Below, one piece after another: positions 25,541-33,654 of a DNA stretch of 64,000 bases (within the stretch, counting starts at the first letter, position 1; each line of letters opens with the position of its first letter). This DNA is from Curtobacterium pusillum (GTDB lineage Bacteria; Actinomycetota; Actinomycetes; Actinomycetales; Microbacteriaceae), in assembly GCF_007673235.1 (NCBI RefSeq), contig NZ_VDZH01000004.1:1-64000 (forward strand). Direction: 5' to 3'. Below the pieces are notes generated by a model. That model saw nothing but the letters and a program-made list of their open reading frames with translations, had not been told where the DNA came from and ran no database searches. The position numbers and the translations under genes were made by a program.

Positions 25541-26668
25541 TCAACCGAGCAGGGATGCCCGCCGGTCGGTGCCGTCGGTCCGCTCCGAGACGGCGATGAG
25601 CCGACGGCGGCCGCGGAGCGTGTCGCCCGGGTACTCGCCGTACGTCGCGAAGTAGGCGCCCGAGAACCGGCCCATGTGCCGGAACCCGCAGGACTGCGCG
25701 ACCGCGGCGACCGACGTCTCCCGCGCATCCGCGAGCTGCAGACCGAGTCGCGCCTTCTCGAGCCGGAGGTCGCGCAGGTACCCCATCGGGGTGCTGCCCT
25801 CCCGTCGTTGGAAGGCCTCCTGCAGGGTGCGGACGCTGACCTCGGCGGCGGCGGCGATGTCCGTCGCCGCGAGCGACCGGTCGAAGTGCGCGTACATGAA
25901 GGCCTTCGCGCGGGCCAGGGTGCCGACGGGGACCCCGAGGTCGAGCTCGTCCGGGGCCGGCCGGAACGCGTCGAGGGCAGCCTCGGCCAGTCGCAGGTCG
26001 AGCACCGCCCGGTCGCCGTCGACCACGTCGACGTCGAGCATCGGGCGCGCGATCTCGCGGAGGACGGACTGCAGCGGGGCGAGGCGCTCCGGGGACACCG
26101 CCACCGGGAAGCCGAGGGGCATCGGAGCGGACTCGGTGCCCACGACCGCGACGGCCTCCAGGAAGTCGGCGTCGAAGTGCACGAAGTGGACGGTCCCCGG
26201 GTCGGCGGCCACCCGGAAGGAGCGACCCGCCGGGAGCATGACGGGGACCCCGGCGTGCAGGCCGACGGGTTCGTCGCGGTCACCGTCGATCGTGACGTTC
26301 CCCTCCACCGACCACGCGAGCAGGTACTGCCGCTGCGGGGCGAGGAGGCCGGCCCGGCGTGCGGAGACCGACGAGGTGCGGAGGCTCACGCGACCGTCGC
26401 CCGTGGCCCGGTACCGGAAGCCGAAGCCGGTGCCGTCGAGGGCGACGGCGAAGTCGGGGCTGTCGTAGACGCCTCGGTAGAACGCGACCGCCTCGTCGGG
26501 GTCGGTGCCGCTGCGGACGGTCTCGCGGACCGCGGTCTGGCGGAGCTCCTCGGTCGGCACTCCGGTGAGCGGGCCGACCGGCTCGACGCGGGCGGACTCC
26601 GGGCCGACCGGCTCGGCGCGGGCGGACTCCGTGCCGTCCGACGCCGGTCCGGCGGTCGCGGTGGTCAC
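25541..26668 (-). CDS. AraC-family transcriptional regulator
   Basis: A 375-residue regulator. The N-terminal 25-30 residues are low-complexity, with two repeats ESARAEPVGP/ESARVEPVGP. A cupin-like sensor region follows (about 60-230), then a C-terminal AraC double helix-turn-helix: ATDIAAAAEVSVRTLQEAFQ and SVAAVAQSCGFRHMGRFSGAYFATYGEYP. The layout matches AraC_binding_2/OxyR-independent regulators of aromatic or alkane genes. GTG 26668 overlaps the stop of a 62-residue gene, so the two are translationally coupled. The target genes are not evident. Confidence 0.88.
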   Translation of the reverse strand: MTTATAGPASDGTESARAEPVGPESARVEPVGPLTGVPTEELRQTAVRETVRSGTDPDEAVAFYRGVYDSPDFAVALDGTGFGFRYRATGDGRVSLRTSSVSARRAGLLAPQRQYLLAWSVEGNVTIDGDRDEPVGLHAGVPVMLPAGRSFRVAADPGTVHFVHFDADFLEAVAVVGTESAPMPLGFPVAVSPERLAPLQSVLREIARPMLDVDVVDGDRAVLDLRLAEAALDAFRPAPDELDLGVPVGTLARAKAFMYAHFDRSLAATDIAAAAEVSVRTLQEAFQRREGSTPMGYLRDLRLEKARLGLQLADARETSVAAVAQSCGFRHMGRFSGAYFATYGEYPGDTLRGRRRLIAVSERTDGTDRRASLLG

Positions 26669-26853
26669 GTGCGCTCCGCTCCGTCGAGCCGACGGGTGCG
26701 GGCACGAGGGCGTCCGCCGTTGCTCATGAGGTCGGCGAGCGAGGGCTCCGACTCGACCGGCACGGCCCATCCACGCCGTGTCGCCTTCCGGAGGTGCCGG
26801 TAGGTGGTCACCCGGACCGGCTGGACGTCGTCGTTCGATTCGTACGTGGTCAT
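26665..26853 (-). CDS. Small protein of 62 residues coupled to the AraC gene
   Basis: Begins MTTYESNDDVQPVRVTTYRH and ends in a basic tail (GRPRARTRRLDGAERT). Supported by an ATG with GGGAG eight bases upstream and a GTGA overlap with the AraC start. I do not recognise the family. It has no membrane segment or cysteine motif; it may be a leader-like peptide or a small regulator. Confidence 0.6.
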   Translation of the reverse strand: MTTYESNDDVQPVRVTTYRHLRKATRRGWAVPVESEPSLADLMSNGGRPRARTRRLDGAERT

Positions 26854-27054
26854 GCCGTGCTCCCTGTTCGAGACCCCTGGTTCCGCGTCGGCTTCTTCGG
26901 GTTGGCCGGACGTCCAGGACGGTCCTCGGGGTCACGGAGGTGTCACGGGAGCGCCTCTGGGACGCAGAGTGAGATCGTCGTTGTGCGTGACGCTACGCGC
27001 ACCCCGGACAGCGATGCGGACCGGGCACCCAGTCCGCGCTATCCGGACGCCAGC

Positions 27055-27078
27055 GCATTGTTCGCATACAATGCAAAC
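27055..27078 (+). promoter_or_regulatory. YtrA promoter with overlapping operator, leaderless start
   Basis: GCATTG-N8-CAATGC (27055-27074) is an inverted repeat that includes the -10 box TACAAT (27067-27072). Six bases separate the -10 from ATG 27079 and there is no Shine-Dalgarno, so the mRNA is probably leaderless. Placement implies autorepression by the encoded GntR regulator. Confidence 0.7.
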
Positions 27079-27429
27079 ATGTTGATCACCGTCGACCCGG
27101 CTGCGAAGGCATCGCTCGCCGAGCAGGTCGCCGCCCAGGTCCGGTACGCCATCGCCCGCGGTGAGCTCCGGAGCGGCGAACGCCTGCCGTCCGCGCGCGA
27201 CCTCGCCGCCGCCGTCGACGTCAACATGCACACGGTGCTCCGCGCCTACGCCCAGCTGCAGGACGACGGGCTCATCGAGCTCCGCCGCGGCCGGGGTGCG
27301 ACCGTGCTCCGGTCCGGCAACGCGTCGTTCGACCGGCTCCGCACGCTCGTCGTGGAGCTCCGTGACCAGGCGGAGACCCTCGGGGTCCCGCTCGACGACC
27401 TGTTCACGATGATCAAGGGGGCACGATGA
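27079..27429 (+). CDS. GntR-family regulator, YtrA type
   Basis: A 116-residue regulator made of a GntR winged helix (SLAEQVAAQVRYAIARGEL, LPSARDLAAAVDVNMHTVLRAYAQL, GLIELRRGRGATVL) and a short helical dimerization tail. That tail is typical of the YtrA subfamily, which lacks an effector domain. It overlaps the membrane-protein gene by 4 bases. It likely controls this two-gene unit through the inverted repeat covering its promoter. Confidence 0.92.
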   Translation: MLITVDPAAKASLAEQVAAQVRYAIARGELRSGERLPSARDLAAAVDVNMHTVLRAYAQLQDDGLIELRRGRGATVLRSGNASFDRLRTLVVELRDQAETLGVPLDDLFTMIKGAR

Positions 27430-28382
27430 CGACACGATCGATGGGGACCGGGGCACGGGTGGCGGTGGTGGCACCGTCCGTCGTGGTGGCGGCAGCGCTC
27501 GTCGTGGTGGCCGTGACGGTCGGGCCGAGACTGCCGGCCGGGGTCGCGACGCACTTCGACGGCAGCGGCACGCCGAACGGGTGGGGGTCCCCGTGGGTGT
27601 TCTTCTGGATCACCGCGGCGGTCGCGGTCGGTGCGATCGTCCTCGCGGTCGCCGCACTGCGGTTCCGCGACCGGCGCACCGCCGCGATGCTGACGCTCGT
27701 CGCGCACCTGCTCGCCGGCGTCCTCGTCACCGTCTGGATCGTGATCGCGCTGACGAACACGGCCGGCGACCCGACGATGCCGTGGTGGTGGACCGTGGTC
27801 GCACTCGTGGTGGCGGTCGCCGCAGCCCTGCCGCCGGCGCTCGTGCTCGTCCGGGCCGCTCCCCCGGTGCCCGCGCACGACGTCCGGCCGCTCGACGTGG
27901 CCCCGGACGCCCGGGTCGCCTGGCGTGCACGGATCGGTAGCCGGTTGTTCGCCGGGATCGGCGCCGCGGTGGTGCTCGTCGGAGCGCTCGCGACGTGGCT
28001 GACGGCGACGGAGGACCTCGGCATCGCGGTGTTCACGGGCGCCGTGATGGTGCTCGCGGGCCTCTCCGCGTTCGTCCTCGCCCGGGTCGAGGTCACCGTC
28101 GACCGGCGCGGGATGCGGCTCACCTCGACCTGGACGCGGATCCCGCTCATGCGCGTGCCGCTCGACCGCATCGAGTCGTGCGGGTTCGAGGACGTCTCGC
28201 CCGGACAGTGGGGCGGGTGGGGCTACCGGATCTCGGGACGCGGTGTCGCGTACGTGGCGCGGTCCGGGCCCGGGCTCGTCGCGCGGCTGCGTGGCGGGGG
28301 CGCCCGGATGGTGACGGTGCCCGACGCCGAGCGCGGCGCGGCGGCGCTCGGGGCGCTGCTCGCGGCGCGCGAGTCCGCGTAG
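27426..28382 (+). CDS. DUF1648-domain membrane protein
   Basis: A 318-residue integral membrane protein with about five to six hydrophobic segments. The DUF1648 motif LPAGVATHFDGSGTPNGWGS is near residue 36, and two predicted soluble segments flank later helices (MRLTSTWTRIPLMRVPLDRIES). DUF1648 proteins include SdpI-like immunity/signalling proteins, and YtrA-linked versions are common in actinobacteria. Function is unknown, perhaps envelope-stress related. Confidence 0.82.
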   Translation: MTTRSMGTGARVAVVAPSVVVAAALVVVAVTVGPRLPAGVATHFDGSGTPNGWGSPWVFFWITAAVAVGAIVLAVAALRFRDRRTAAMLTLVAHLLAGVLVTVWIVIALTNTAGDPTMPWWWTVVALVVAVAAALPPALVLVRAAPPVPAHDVRPLDVAPDARVAWRARIGSRLFAGIGAAVVLVGALATWLTATEDLGIAVFTGAVMVLAGLSAFVLARVEVTVDRRGMRLTSTWTRIPLMRVPLDRIESCGFEDVSPGQWGGWGYRISGRGVAYVARSGPGLVARLRGGGARMVTVPDAERGAAALGALLAARESA

Positions 28383-28387
28383 CGCGC

Positions 28388-28413
28388 GGGCCGCTCCGCG
28401 CGGCGCGCGGCCC
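28388..28413 (+). terminator. Hairpin after the DUF1648 gene
   Basis: GGGCCGC (28388-28394) pairs with GCGGCCC (28407-28413) six bases after the stop codon. GC-only stem, no U-run. Confidence 0.5.
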
Positions 28414-28418
28414 GTTCA

Positions 28419-28469
28419 GTGAGCAGAAATGGTCGGGTCCGCGATCTGGACCCGACGTTTTCTGCTCAC
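28419..28469. repeat. Long inverted repeat (GAGCAGAAA type)
   Basis: Arms 28419-28440 and 28448-28469 (22 bp, starting GTGAGCAGAAA) match with two differences over a 7-base loop. The right arm holds AAAACGTC, shared with the long palindrome at 46641-46847. It lies in the 307-base spacer between convergent genes, which contains only structured repeats and no gene. Confidence 0.8.
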
Positions 28470-28476
28470 CGTCTGC

Positions 28477-28518
28477 AGCCTGGAGGCGCGTGGCGGGCCC
28501 GCCCCGTGCCTCCAGTCC
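28477..28518. repeat. 42-bp palindrome of the TGGAGGC family, copy 1
   Basis: Begins AGCCTGGAGGCGCGTGGCGG and ends GTGCCTCCAGTCC. The halves are imperfect inverted copies with no loop. Copies of the same 42-bp length lie at 52132-52173 and 60852-60893. Confidence 0.85.
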
Positions 28519-28582
28519 GGTGTTCAGTCCGTCCCGGGAAAGCGACACGTTGCTCGGAAGCCGCGCGGTCTCCGTCGCGAGG

Positions 28583-28621
28583 GCGACAGATTGCCGCGGA
28601 ACCCCCGCGGGAATCTGTCGC
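28583..28621. repeat. Inverted repeat (GCGACAGATT type), possible bidirectional terminator
   Basis: GCGACAGATTGCCGCGG (28583-28599) and its complement (28605-28621) match with one difference over a 5-base loop. It lies between the 3' ends of the DUF1648 and SDR genes, followed by GGGCC/GGCCC-rich sequence to 28689. Confidence 0.8.
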
Positions 28622-28689
28622 TTCGGCGGAACCGGCCAGCCCGCCGGGCCAGACCCGGCCCGGCCCGGCCCGACCCAGCGCAGTCGGCG

Positions 28690-29448
28690 CTACAGGCTCG
28701 TCATGCCCCCGTCGACGCGGAACACCGCACCCGTCGCGTACGCCGACTCGTCGCTCGCCAGGTAGACCATGATCCCGGTGACGTCGTCGGGCGTCCCGGG
28801 GCGACCGAGCGGCGTCCGCGACACGATCGCCGCGCGCGCCGAGGGGTCGCCCGAGATCGTCGACACGAGCGACGTCTCGGTGTAGCCGGGCACCACGGTG
28901 TTCACCCGGATGCCGGCCCGCGCGTACGCCATCGCCGTCGCCCGGACGAGCGCGTGGACGCCGCCCTTCGTCGACGAGTACGCAGCGAAGTCCGCTCCCT
29001 CGCCGTTCAGTCCGGTCGGGGACCCCGTCGCGATGATCGACCCACCGCCACCGGCGAGCATCGCCCGCACGGCGTGCTTGACCGTCAGGAAGGTGCCCGT
29101 GAGGTTGACCGACACGGTGCGGTTCCAGGTCTCGAGGGAGACGTCCGCGACCTTGGCGTCATGACCGAAGAGCTGCACGCCGGCGTTCGCGACGACGACG
29201 TCGGGGGTGGCTCCGCGGGCGGCGAGGTCGGCGAACCCGGCTGCGACGCTGGCCTCGTCGGCGATGTCCACGGTGAGGGCGATCGCCCCGTCCCCGGCAG
29301 CATCCGCCGCGCTCGTCGCCGCAGCGGCGTCCCGGTCGGCGTAGACGACCCGTGCCCCCTCGGCGACGAAGCGGTCCGCGATCGCGCGGCCGATCCCCGC
29401 TCCGGCACCGGTCACCAGTGCGGTCCGGCCGGTCAGTCGTGCGGTCAT
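28690..29448 (-). CDS. Short-chain dehydrogenase/reductase, candidate D-apiose or sugar dehydrogenase
   Basis: A 252-residue classical SDR: TGAGAGIG nucleotide motif, VANAGV, catalytic Ser in ATGSPTG, YSSTK catalytic Tyr and Lys, and the C-terminal FRVDGGM. It is divergent from apnL across a FadR-type operator, so it probably belongs to the apiose/apionate regulon. It could oxidize D-apiose to the lactone that ApnL opens. The characterized D-apiose dehydrogenase is, to my knowledge, a Gfo/Idh enzyme, so this would be a non-homologous replacement. A role on another sugar is the alternative. ATG 29448, TAG stop. Confidence 0.85.
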   Translation of the reverse strand: MTARLTGRTALVTGAGAGIGRAIADRFVAEGARVVYADRDAAAATSAADAAGDGAIALTVDIADEASVAAGFADLAARGATPDVVVANAGVQLFGHDAKVADVSLETWNRTVSVNLTGTFLTVKHAVRAMLAGGGGSIIATGSPTGLNGEGADFAAYSSTKGGVHALVRATAMAYARAGIRVNTVVPGYTETSLVSTISGDPSARAAIVSRTPLGRPGTPDDVTGIMVYLASDESAYATGAVFRVDGGMTSL

Positions 29449-29497
29449 GCGTGTGCTCCGTCCTCGGAGCACCCTTGCTCCACGAAGCCCATCATTG

Positions 29498-29512
29498 CGC
29501 AACCGGTTGACC
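29498..29512. promoter_or_regulatory. FadR-type operator between SDR and apnL
   Basis: GCAACCGGTTGACC contains the palindrome CAACCGGTTG (29500-29509). The same AACCGGTT core occurs twice at 37347-37386 before the transporter operon and the regulator gene. It lies 19 bases before the apnL ATG. Confidence 0.75.
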
Positions 29513-29530
29513 GACTGCTAGCAAGGGACC

Positions 29531-31129
29531 ATGAGCGACGATGCCTGGGACGACACAGCCGACCCGCCCGACGAGGTCGTCGCCGTCGGACCCTGGCGGT
29601 TCGTGCTGCGGGGCGCCGAGATCGCCGACGTGACCCACCGCGGGATCACCGTCCTCCGGGCGATCCGGTTCGTCACCCGCGACCACGACTGGCGAACCGC
29701 GTACGACACCGTCCTCCGCCGCACGGTGGAGACGGACGACGATGTCCCGAGCGCCCACGTCCGCATCGATGCGACGAGCAGGTACGACGACGCGCCCGTG
29801 CTCGAGTACCGGCTCGACGTCGTCCTCGACGGCGGCACGGTGCACGTCGACGCGGTCGGCACCACGACCACCGCGTTCCGCCGCAACCGCATCGGCCTGG
29901 TCGTCCTGCACCCGCCGGCCCTCGCGGGGACGCCGTTCACCACCCGGCACACGACCGCGGCACCGACCGAGAGCACCTTCCCGGTCTGGATCGCACCGCA
30001 CCAGCCGGCCACGGACGTCGTCGGCTACGAGTGGACCGTCGACGGCATCGACGTCGACGTGTCCCTGACGGGCGACGGCTTCGAGATGGAGGACCAGCGC
30101 AACTGGACCGACGCCTCGTTCAAGACGTACTCGACGCCGCTGTCCGAGCCGTTCCCCGTCGCGCTCGACGCCGACACCGCGATCCACCAGTCCGTGACGC
30201 TCGCCTGCGGTCCGTCAGGCACGCCACGGCCTGGAGGCACGACCTCCCCCGCCACGGACCTCGCGCTGCTCGACGGCGCGGCCTCCACCCCCGTGGGCAC
30301 CCCGCCGACGATCCAGCTGCTCGCCGCGTCGGCCCCGGCCGCTGCGCGTCCGGACGACCTCGCGCTCGCGCGCGGCGTGCCGATCCTCGTCGAACCCGTC
30401 CTCGGCGACCTGAACGTCGCCGCGGTCCTCGCCTCGGCGCGACACGACGCCGGTGACGCCCCGCTCGACGTCCGGTTCGTGACCGACGACCCGGCCCTGC
30501 TGCGCGCGGCGATCGACGACGTGCTCGAGTCCGGGCCCGTGGTCCGGGTGGGTGCGTTCGATCCGTCGACCCACGTGACGACGCCGGCGCTCCAGCGGGC
30601 ACTCCGTGCGGCGGTCGCGGCGCACGGCGACGGCCTCGGCGTGGTGGCCGGCACGCGCGCGCACTTCACCGAGCTGAACCGCACGATCGACCTCTACAGC
30701 GACTGGGACGGCCCGCTGACCTTCAGCGTGACGCCGCAGATGCACGACCGGTCCCGTGCCCAGGTGACCGAGTCGGTGCGGATGCAGCGCTGGGTGATGA
30801 GCAGTGCCTCCAGGCTGGCCGCCGGCAGGCCGCTCCACGTCGGACCGGTGACCCTGCGGCCGCGGTTCAACGCGGTGGCGACGTCGCCGCGACGGATCGT
30901 GACGGACACGTCCGTGGTGGCCGGCTACGGGCCGCAGTTCGTGCCGGACGCGACGGATCCGGGGCAGTACTCGGCGGCAGCTGCGGCGTGGTTCGCCGCC
31001 GCCGTGGAGGCGCTCACGGTGCCCGGCGTCGCCTCGATCACGCTCGCCGAGGCGTGGGGACCACGAGGAACGCCCCGCCGGAAGGGGGTCGGCGGGGCGT
31101 TCCGGTCAGTGGGGCCGATCAGCGCTTGA
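29531..31129 (+). CDS. apnL: D-apionolactonase ApnL-like
   Basis: Hydrolyses D-apionolactone to D-apionate in the oxidative D-apiose pathway. The protein (532 residues) has an N-terminal beta domain (about 15-235) containing MEDQRNWTDASFKTYSTPL. A TIM-barrel segment (about 250-430) follows, then a C-terminal beta domain, as in the apionate-lactonase family. Identification rests on this architecture plus the neighbouring ApnO, OiaC and Ler/Der genes. AAGGGA precedes ATG 29531. The last 24 residues, after AEAWGPRG, are encoded by a terminator-like hairpin and run 11 bases into the convergent apnO gene. A half-copy of the TGGAGGC repeat (30228-30243) lies in the linker before the barrel. Confidence 0.82.
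   Translation: MSDDAWDDTADPPDEVVAVGPWRFVLRGAEIADVTHRGITVLRAIRFVTRDHDWRTAYDTVLRRTVETDDDVPSAHVRIDATSRYDDAPVLEYRLDVVLDGGTVHVDAVGTTTTAFRRNRIGLVVLHPPALAGTPFTTRHTTAAPTESTFPVWIAPHQPATDVVGYEWTVDGIDVDVSLTGDGFEMEDQRNWTDASFKTYSTPLSEPFPVALDADTAIHQSVTLACGPSGTPRPGGTTSPATDLALLDGAASTPVGTPPTIQLLAASAPAAARPDDLALARGVPILVEPVLGDLNVAAVLASARHDAGDAPLDVRFVTDDPALLRAAIDDVLESGPVVRVGAFDPSTHVTTPALQRALRAAVAAHGDGLGVVAGTRAHFTELNRTIDLYSDWDGPLTFSVTPQMHDRSRAQVTESVRMQRWVMSSASRLAAGRPLHVGPVTLRPRFNAVATSPRRIVTDTSVVAGYGPQFVPDATDPGQYSAAAAAWFAAAVEALTVPGVASITLAEAWGPRGTPRRKGVGGAFRSVGPISA
31067..31103. terminator. 13-bp perfect hairpin inside the 3' end of apnL
   Basis: GGAACGCCCCGCC (31067-31079) pairs perfectly with GGCGGGGCGTTCC (31091-31103) over an 11-base loop. 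It is placed to end transcription of both apnL and the convergent apnO operon, yet it lies within the apnL reading frame and 16 bases past the apnO stop. Confidence 0.75.
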
Positions 31130-32036
31130 CGGCGTCGATCTTCAGCATCTTGGCGATGACCGAGTCGAGCTCGCTGTCGTCGAAGACCTGCTTCCAGTCC
31201 TCCTTGATGAGCTTCTCGCGGCCGTAGCCCATCGCGATGTGGCAGGCGTCCGAGAACGGGTTCGATCCGCGCAGGCCGTTCGTCAGGGCGATCCAGGTGT
31301 GGCCGTAGAGCATGGCGCGGGCGGCCTCGCGCGGGACGCCGACGCCGGTGACGGTCTCCTCGAGCGCGTCGTTGAGGAAGTCGCCGATCATGCAGGCGAT
31401 GGTCTCGACGAGGGTCGGCTCGAGCACGGCGAGCTGCTTCACCGTGACCCAGTGCACCTGGATGACCGGTGCGTACATGGTCGTGATGACGGACTCGGCG
31501 ATGGCCTTGGCGCTGTCGTCGGCGTCACCGAGCGACTCGGACGCGTCGAAGGCCGCGATGACCTCCTGCGGGGCGGCGATGCCACCGAAGGTGTCGTCCC
31601 ACTCCTCCTTGGTCGTGCGCTCGAGGAACACCGACGGGTGGCACGGGTGCGCCACGGCGTAGTGGATGTCCTCGCGCTTGGCGAGCAGGCCCGCGTAGGC
31701 GGCGGCCGGGTCGAGCGTCAGGATCGTGGCGCCGGCCTTCATGGCGGGGACGAGCTGCTCGGAGATGCTGCCGAGCAGGACGTCGGGGACGGCGAGGATC
31801 ACGACGTCGGCGACCTTGGCGGCCTCGACACTGTCGGTGAGCGACCGGCCGAGGGCCTCGATGCGCTCCTGACCGGCGGGCGAGGCCTCGCTGTACAGCG
31901 TCGTGTACTCGCTCTTCGCGAAGTTGTTCGAGACGCGGGTGCCCATCTTGCCGCCGGCACCGATCACGGCGACGGTGACGTCGGCCGTACCGGATCCGGC
32001 AGCGACGGTGTGGGTGGTGGTGACGGTGTCGGTCAT
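31119..32036 (-). CDS. apnO: D-apionate oxidoisomerase ApnO-like
   Basis: NAD-dependent enzyme converting D-apionate to 3-oxo-isoapionate. The N-terminal Rossmann motif is VAVIGAGGKMGTRV (about residue 22), then VVILAVPD. The C-terminal all-helical half (HWVTVKQLAVLEPTLVET, MLYGHTWIALTNGLRGSNPFSDACHIAMGYG) fits the phosphogluconate-dehydrogenase C-terminal (PGDH_C) family that includes ApnO. Length is 305. It is the last gene of the leftward operon, overlapping oiaC by 4 bases. Confidence 0.82.
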   Translation of the reverse strand: MTDTVTTTHTVAAGSGTADVTVAVIGAGGKMGTRVSNNFAKSEYTTLYSEASPAGQERIEALGRSLTDSVEAAKVADVVILAVPDVLLGSISEQLVPAMKAGATILTLDPAAAYAGLLAKREDIHYAVAHPCHPSVFLERTTKEEWDDTFGGIAAPQEVIAAFDASESLGDADDSAKAIAESVITTMYAPVIQVHWVTVKQLAVLEPTLVETIACMIGDFLNDALEETVTGVGVPREAARAMLYGHTWIALTNGLRGSNPFSDACHIAMGYGREKLIKEDWKQVFDDSELDSVIAKMLKIDAVKR

Positions 32037-32866
32037 GATTCCTTGCTCCTGATGTACTCGATGGTGTGTTCGGTCCACTCCGCCTCGATGCGGGTGGTGG
32101 TCTGTGCGGGGTCGTCGGTGTTGCCGACGGACGTGTCCTGCCAGGGCAGCCAGAACTCGATGACCCGGTTGATCCCACGGGCGTCCGGGTCGATGGCGGC
32201 GCGGACGGCGTCGTGGTCCAGGACCCCCGTGCCGGTGCGGACGCCGGTGTACTGGAACCCGACCCAGCCCGGCGAGCGGGTGAAGCCGGAGTCCTTGACG
32301 TGCCAGTTGACGACGTGCGGAGCCGTCATCGCGACGACGTCGGCGGGCTGCTCGAGCCGCGCGACGGTGTTCGCCGGGTCCAGGCAGACGCCGAGGCGGT
32401 CGGACCCGATCGCCCGGACCACGGCCACGAGGTCGGCGGTCGCCACCACCTCGTAGGTCTCCAGCGCGAGCGTGACGCCGGCAGCCTCGTAGGCGGGCAG
32501 TGCCTGGCGCAGGCGTCGCTCGGTCTCCGCCGCGTCGGGCTGGTCGTCGCCGCTCGTCCACATCGACCGGACGAGGGTCGCGCTGAGCACCTGCGCGATG
32601 TGCAGGTACCGCGCGAGGTGCGCCGGGTCCGTGCCGCGGGTGCCGACCTCGAGCGCGAGCCCGAGCTCGTCGGCCAGTGCCCGGATCGCGGCCAGGCGGT
32701 CGTCCGACGCAGTGTCGAGCGGCAGGTGGTCGCAGATCTGGAAGAGGTCGACGCCGTCGTGCGCTGCCGCGTCGCGGAGCGCGTCGTCGAGGGACATCGG
32801 CGACGCCACGCGGTCGGACATCCGCCAGAAGTAGGCGTAGGTGGACAGGCCGAGCAGGGAGGTCAT
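32033..32866 (-). CDS. oiaC: 3-oxo-isoapionate decarboxylase OiaC-like TIM-barrel
   Basis: A 277-residue sugar-isomerase/epimerase-fold enzyme. Metal-ligand segments: LALETYE (Glu), GVCLDPANT (Asp), VVNWHVKD (His) and INRVIEFWLPW (Glu). In the apiose pathway the OiaC branch decarboxylates 3-oxo-isoapionate to L-erythrulose. The three downstream L-erythrulose enzymes in the same operon match exactly that branch, and no OiaK, OiaX or OiaT homologue is seen. Overlaps both neighbours by 4 bases. Confidence 0.78.
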   Translation of the reverse strand: MTSLLGLSTYAYFWRMSDRVASPMSLDDALRDAAAHDGVDLFQICDHLPLDTASDDRLAAIRALADELGLALEVGTRGTDPAHLARYLHIAQVLSATLVRSMWTSGDDQPDAAETERRLRQALPAYEAAGVTLALETYEVVATADLVAVVRAIGSDRLGVCLDPANTVARLEQPADVVAMTAPHVVNWHVKDSGFTRSPGWVGFQYTGVRTGTGVLDHDAVRAAIDPDARGINRVIEFWLPWQDTSVGNTDDPAQTTTRIEAEWTEHTIEYIRSKES

Positions 32867-33654
32867 GCGGTCGCCTCCAGCTGTGCGGTTTCGTCGAGGA
32901 TCGTGCGGATCGCCTCGGGGTCGTGCGCGAAGCGGCCGAGGAACAGCCCGCCGATGTGCCCCTGCCCGCGGGTGAGCAGGCCGGGTCCGGCGCTGCCGCC
33001 GTAGATCGCGGTGCTGCCACGCAGCTCGGGTCGCGCGGCGAGGTACTGCTCGATGCCGGCGAGCACCGCGACGATGTGGTCGTCGGGCGCGGGCGCGGGG
33101 GCGCCGATGGCCCAGACCGGCTCGTAGGCGGCGATGACCGGTCCGGCGAGGCCGTCCGCGGTCGCGGTCGCCAGGAAGCGGTCGAGCTGCGCGGTCACCT
33201 CGTCGACGGCGGTCTGACTGGAGGCACGACTCACCTCGCCGACGCAGACCAGCGGACGCAGGTGGTTGCGGAAGGCGGCGTGCACCTTCCCCGCGACCTC
33301 GTCGTCGGTCTCGTGGAACAGGGAGCGCCGCTCCGCGTGCCCGATCTCGACGAGGTCGACGCCGATCTCACGGAGTTCGGCGCCGGACACCTCGCCGGTG
33401 TAGGCACCGTTGTCCGCCCACGCCAGGTCCTGCGCGCCGAGCGTCACGGGAGCGTCTCCGATCACCTCGCGCACCGGGACGAGCGCGGGGAACGTCGGGA
33501 TGACGAAGAACTCCACCGTGCCGGACTGCACCGCGGGGTGGGTCCGGGCGATGTCGGCCACGGCGGCCGCCCACTCGAGCGTCCGGGCGTGGGAGAAGTA
33601 CATCTTCAGCGACACCCCGATCGTGATCGGGGCGGCTGCCGTGGTGGCGGTCAC
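32863..33654 (-). CDS. lerI: L-erythrulose-1-phosphate isomerase LerI-like (triosephosphate-isomerase fold)
   Basis: A 263-residue TIM-family isomerase: SLKMYF in place of the NWKM loop, catalytic His in EIGHAERRS, catalytic Glu in [10 protein letters not shown] and phosphate loop IYGGSAGPG. Glycolytic TPI is normally encoded in the gapA-pgk-tpi cluster. This copy sits with an RpiB- and a DhaK-like gene, the known LerI-DerI-LerK set. It converts L-erythrulose 1-phosphate to D-erythrulose 4-phosphate. A half-repeat (33216-33230) encodes SRASSQT in the loop after CVGE. GTG start overlaps the derI stop. Confidence 0.82.
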   Translation of the reverse strand: MTATTAAAPITIGVSLKMYFSHARTLEWAAAVADIARTHPAVQSGTVEFFVIPTFPALVPVREVIGDAPVTLGAQDLAWADNGAYTGEVSGAELREIGVDLVEIGHAERRSLFHETDDEVAGKVHAAFRNHLRPLVCVGEVSRASSQTAVDEVTAQLDRFLATATADGLAGPVIAAYEPVWAIGAPAPAPDDHIVAVLAGIEQYLAARPELRGSTAIYGGSAGPGLLTRGQGHIGGLFLGRFAHDPEAIRTILDETAQLEATA

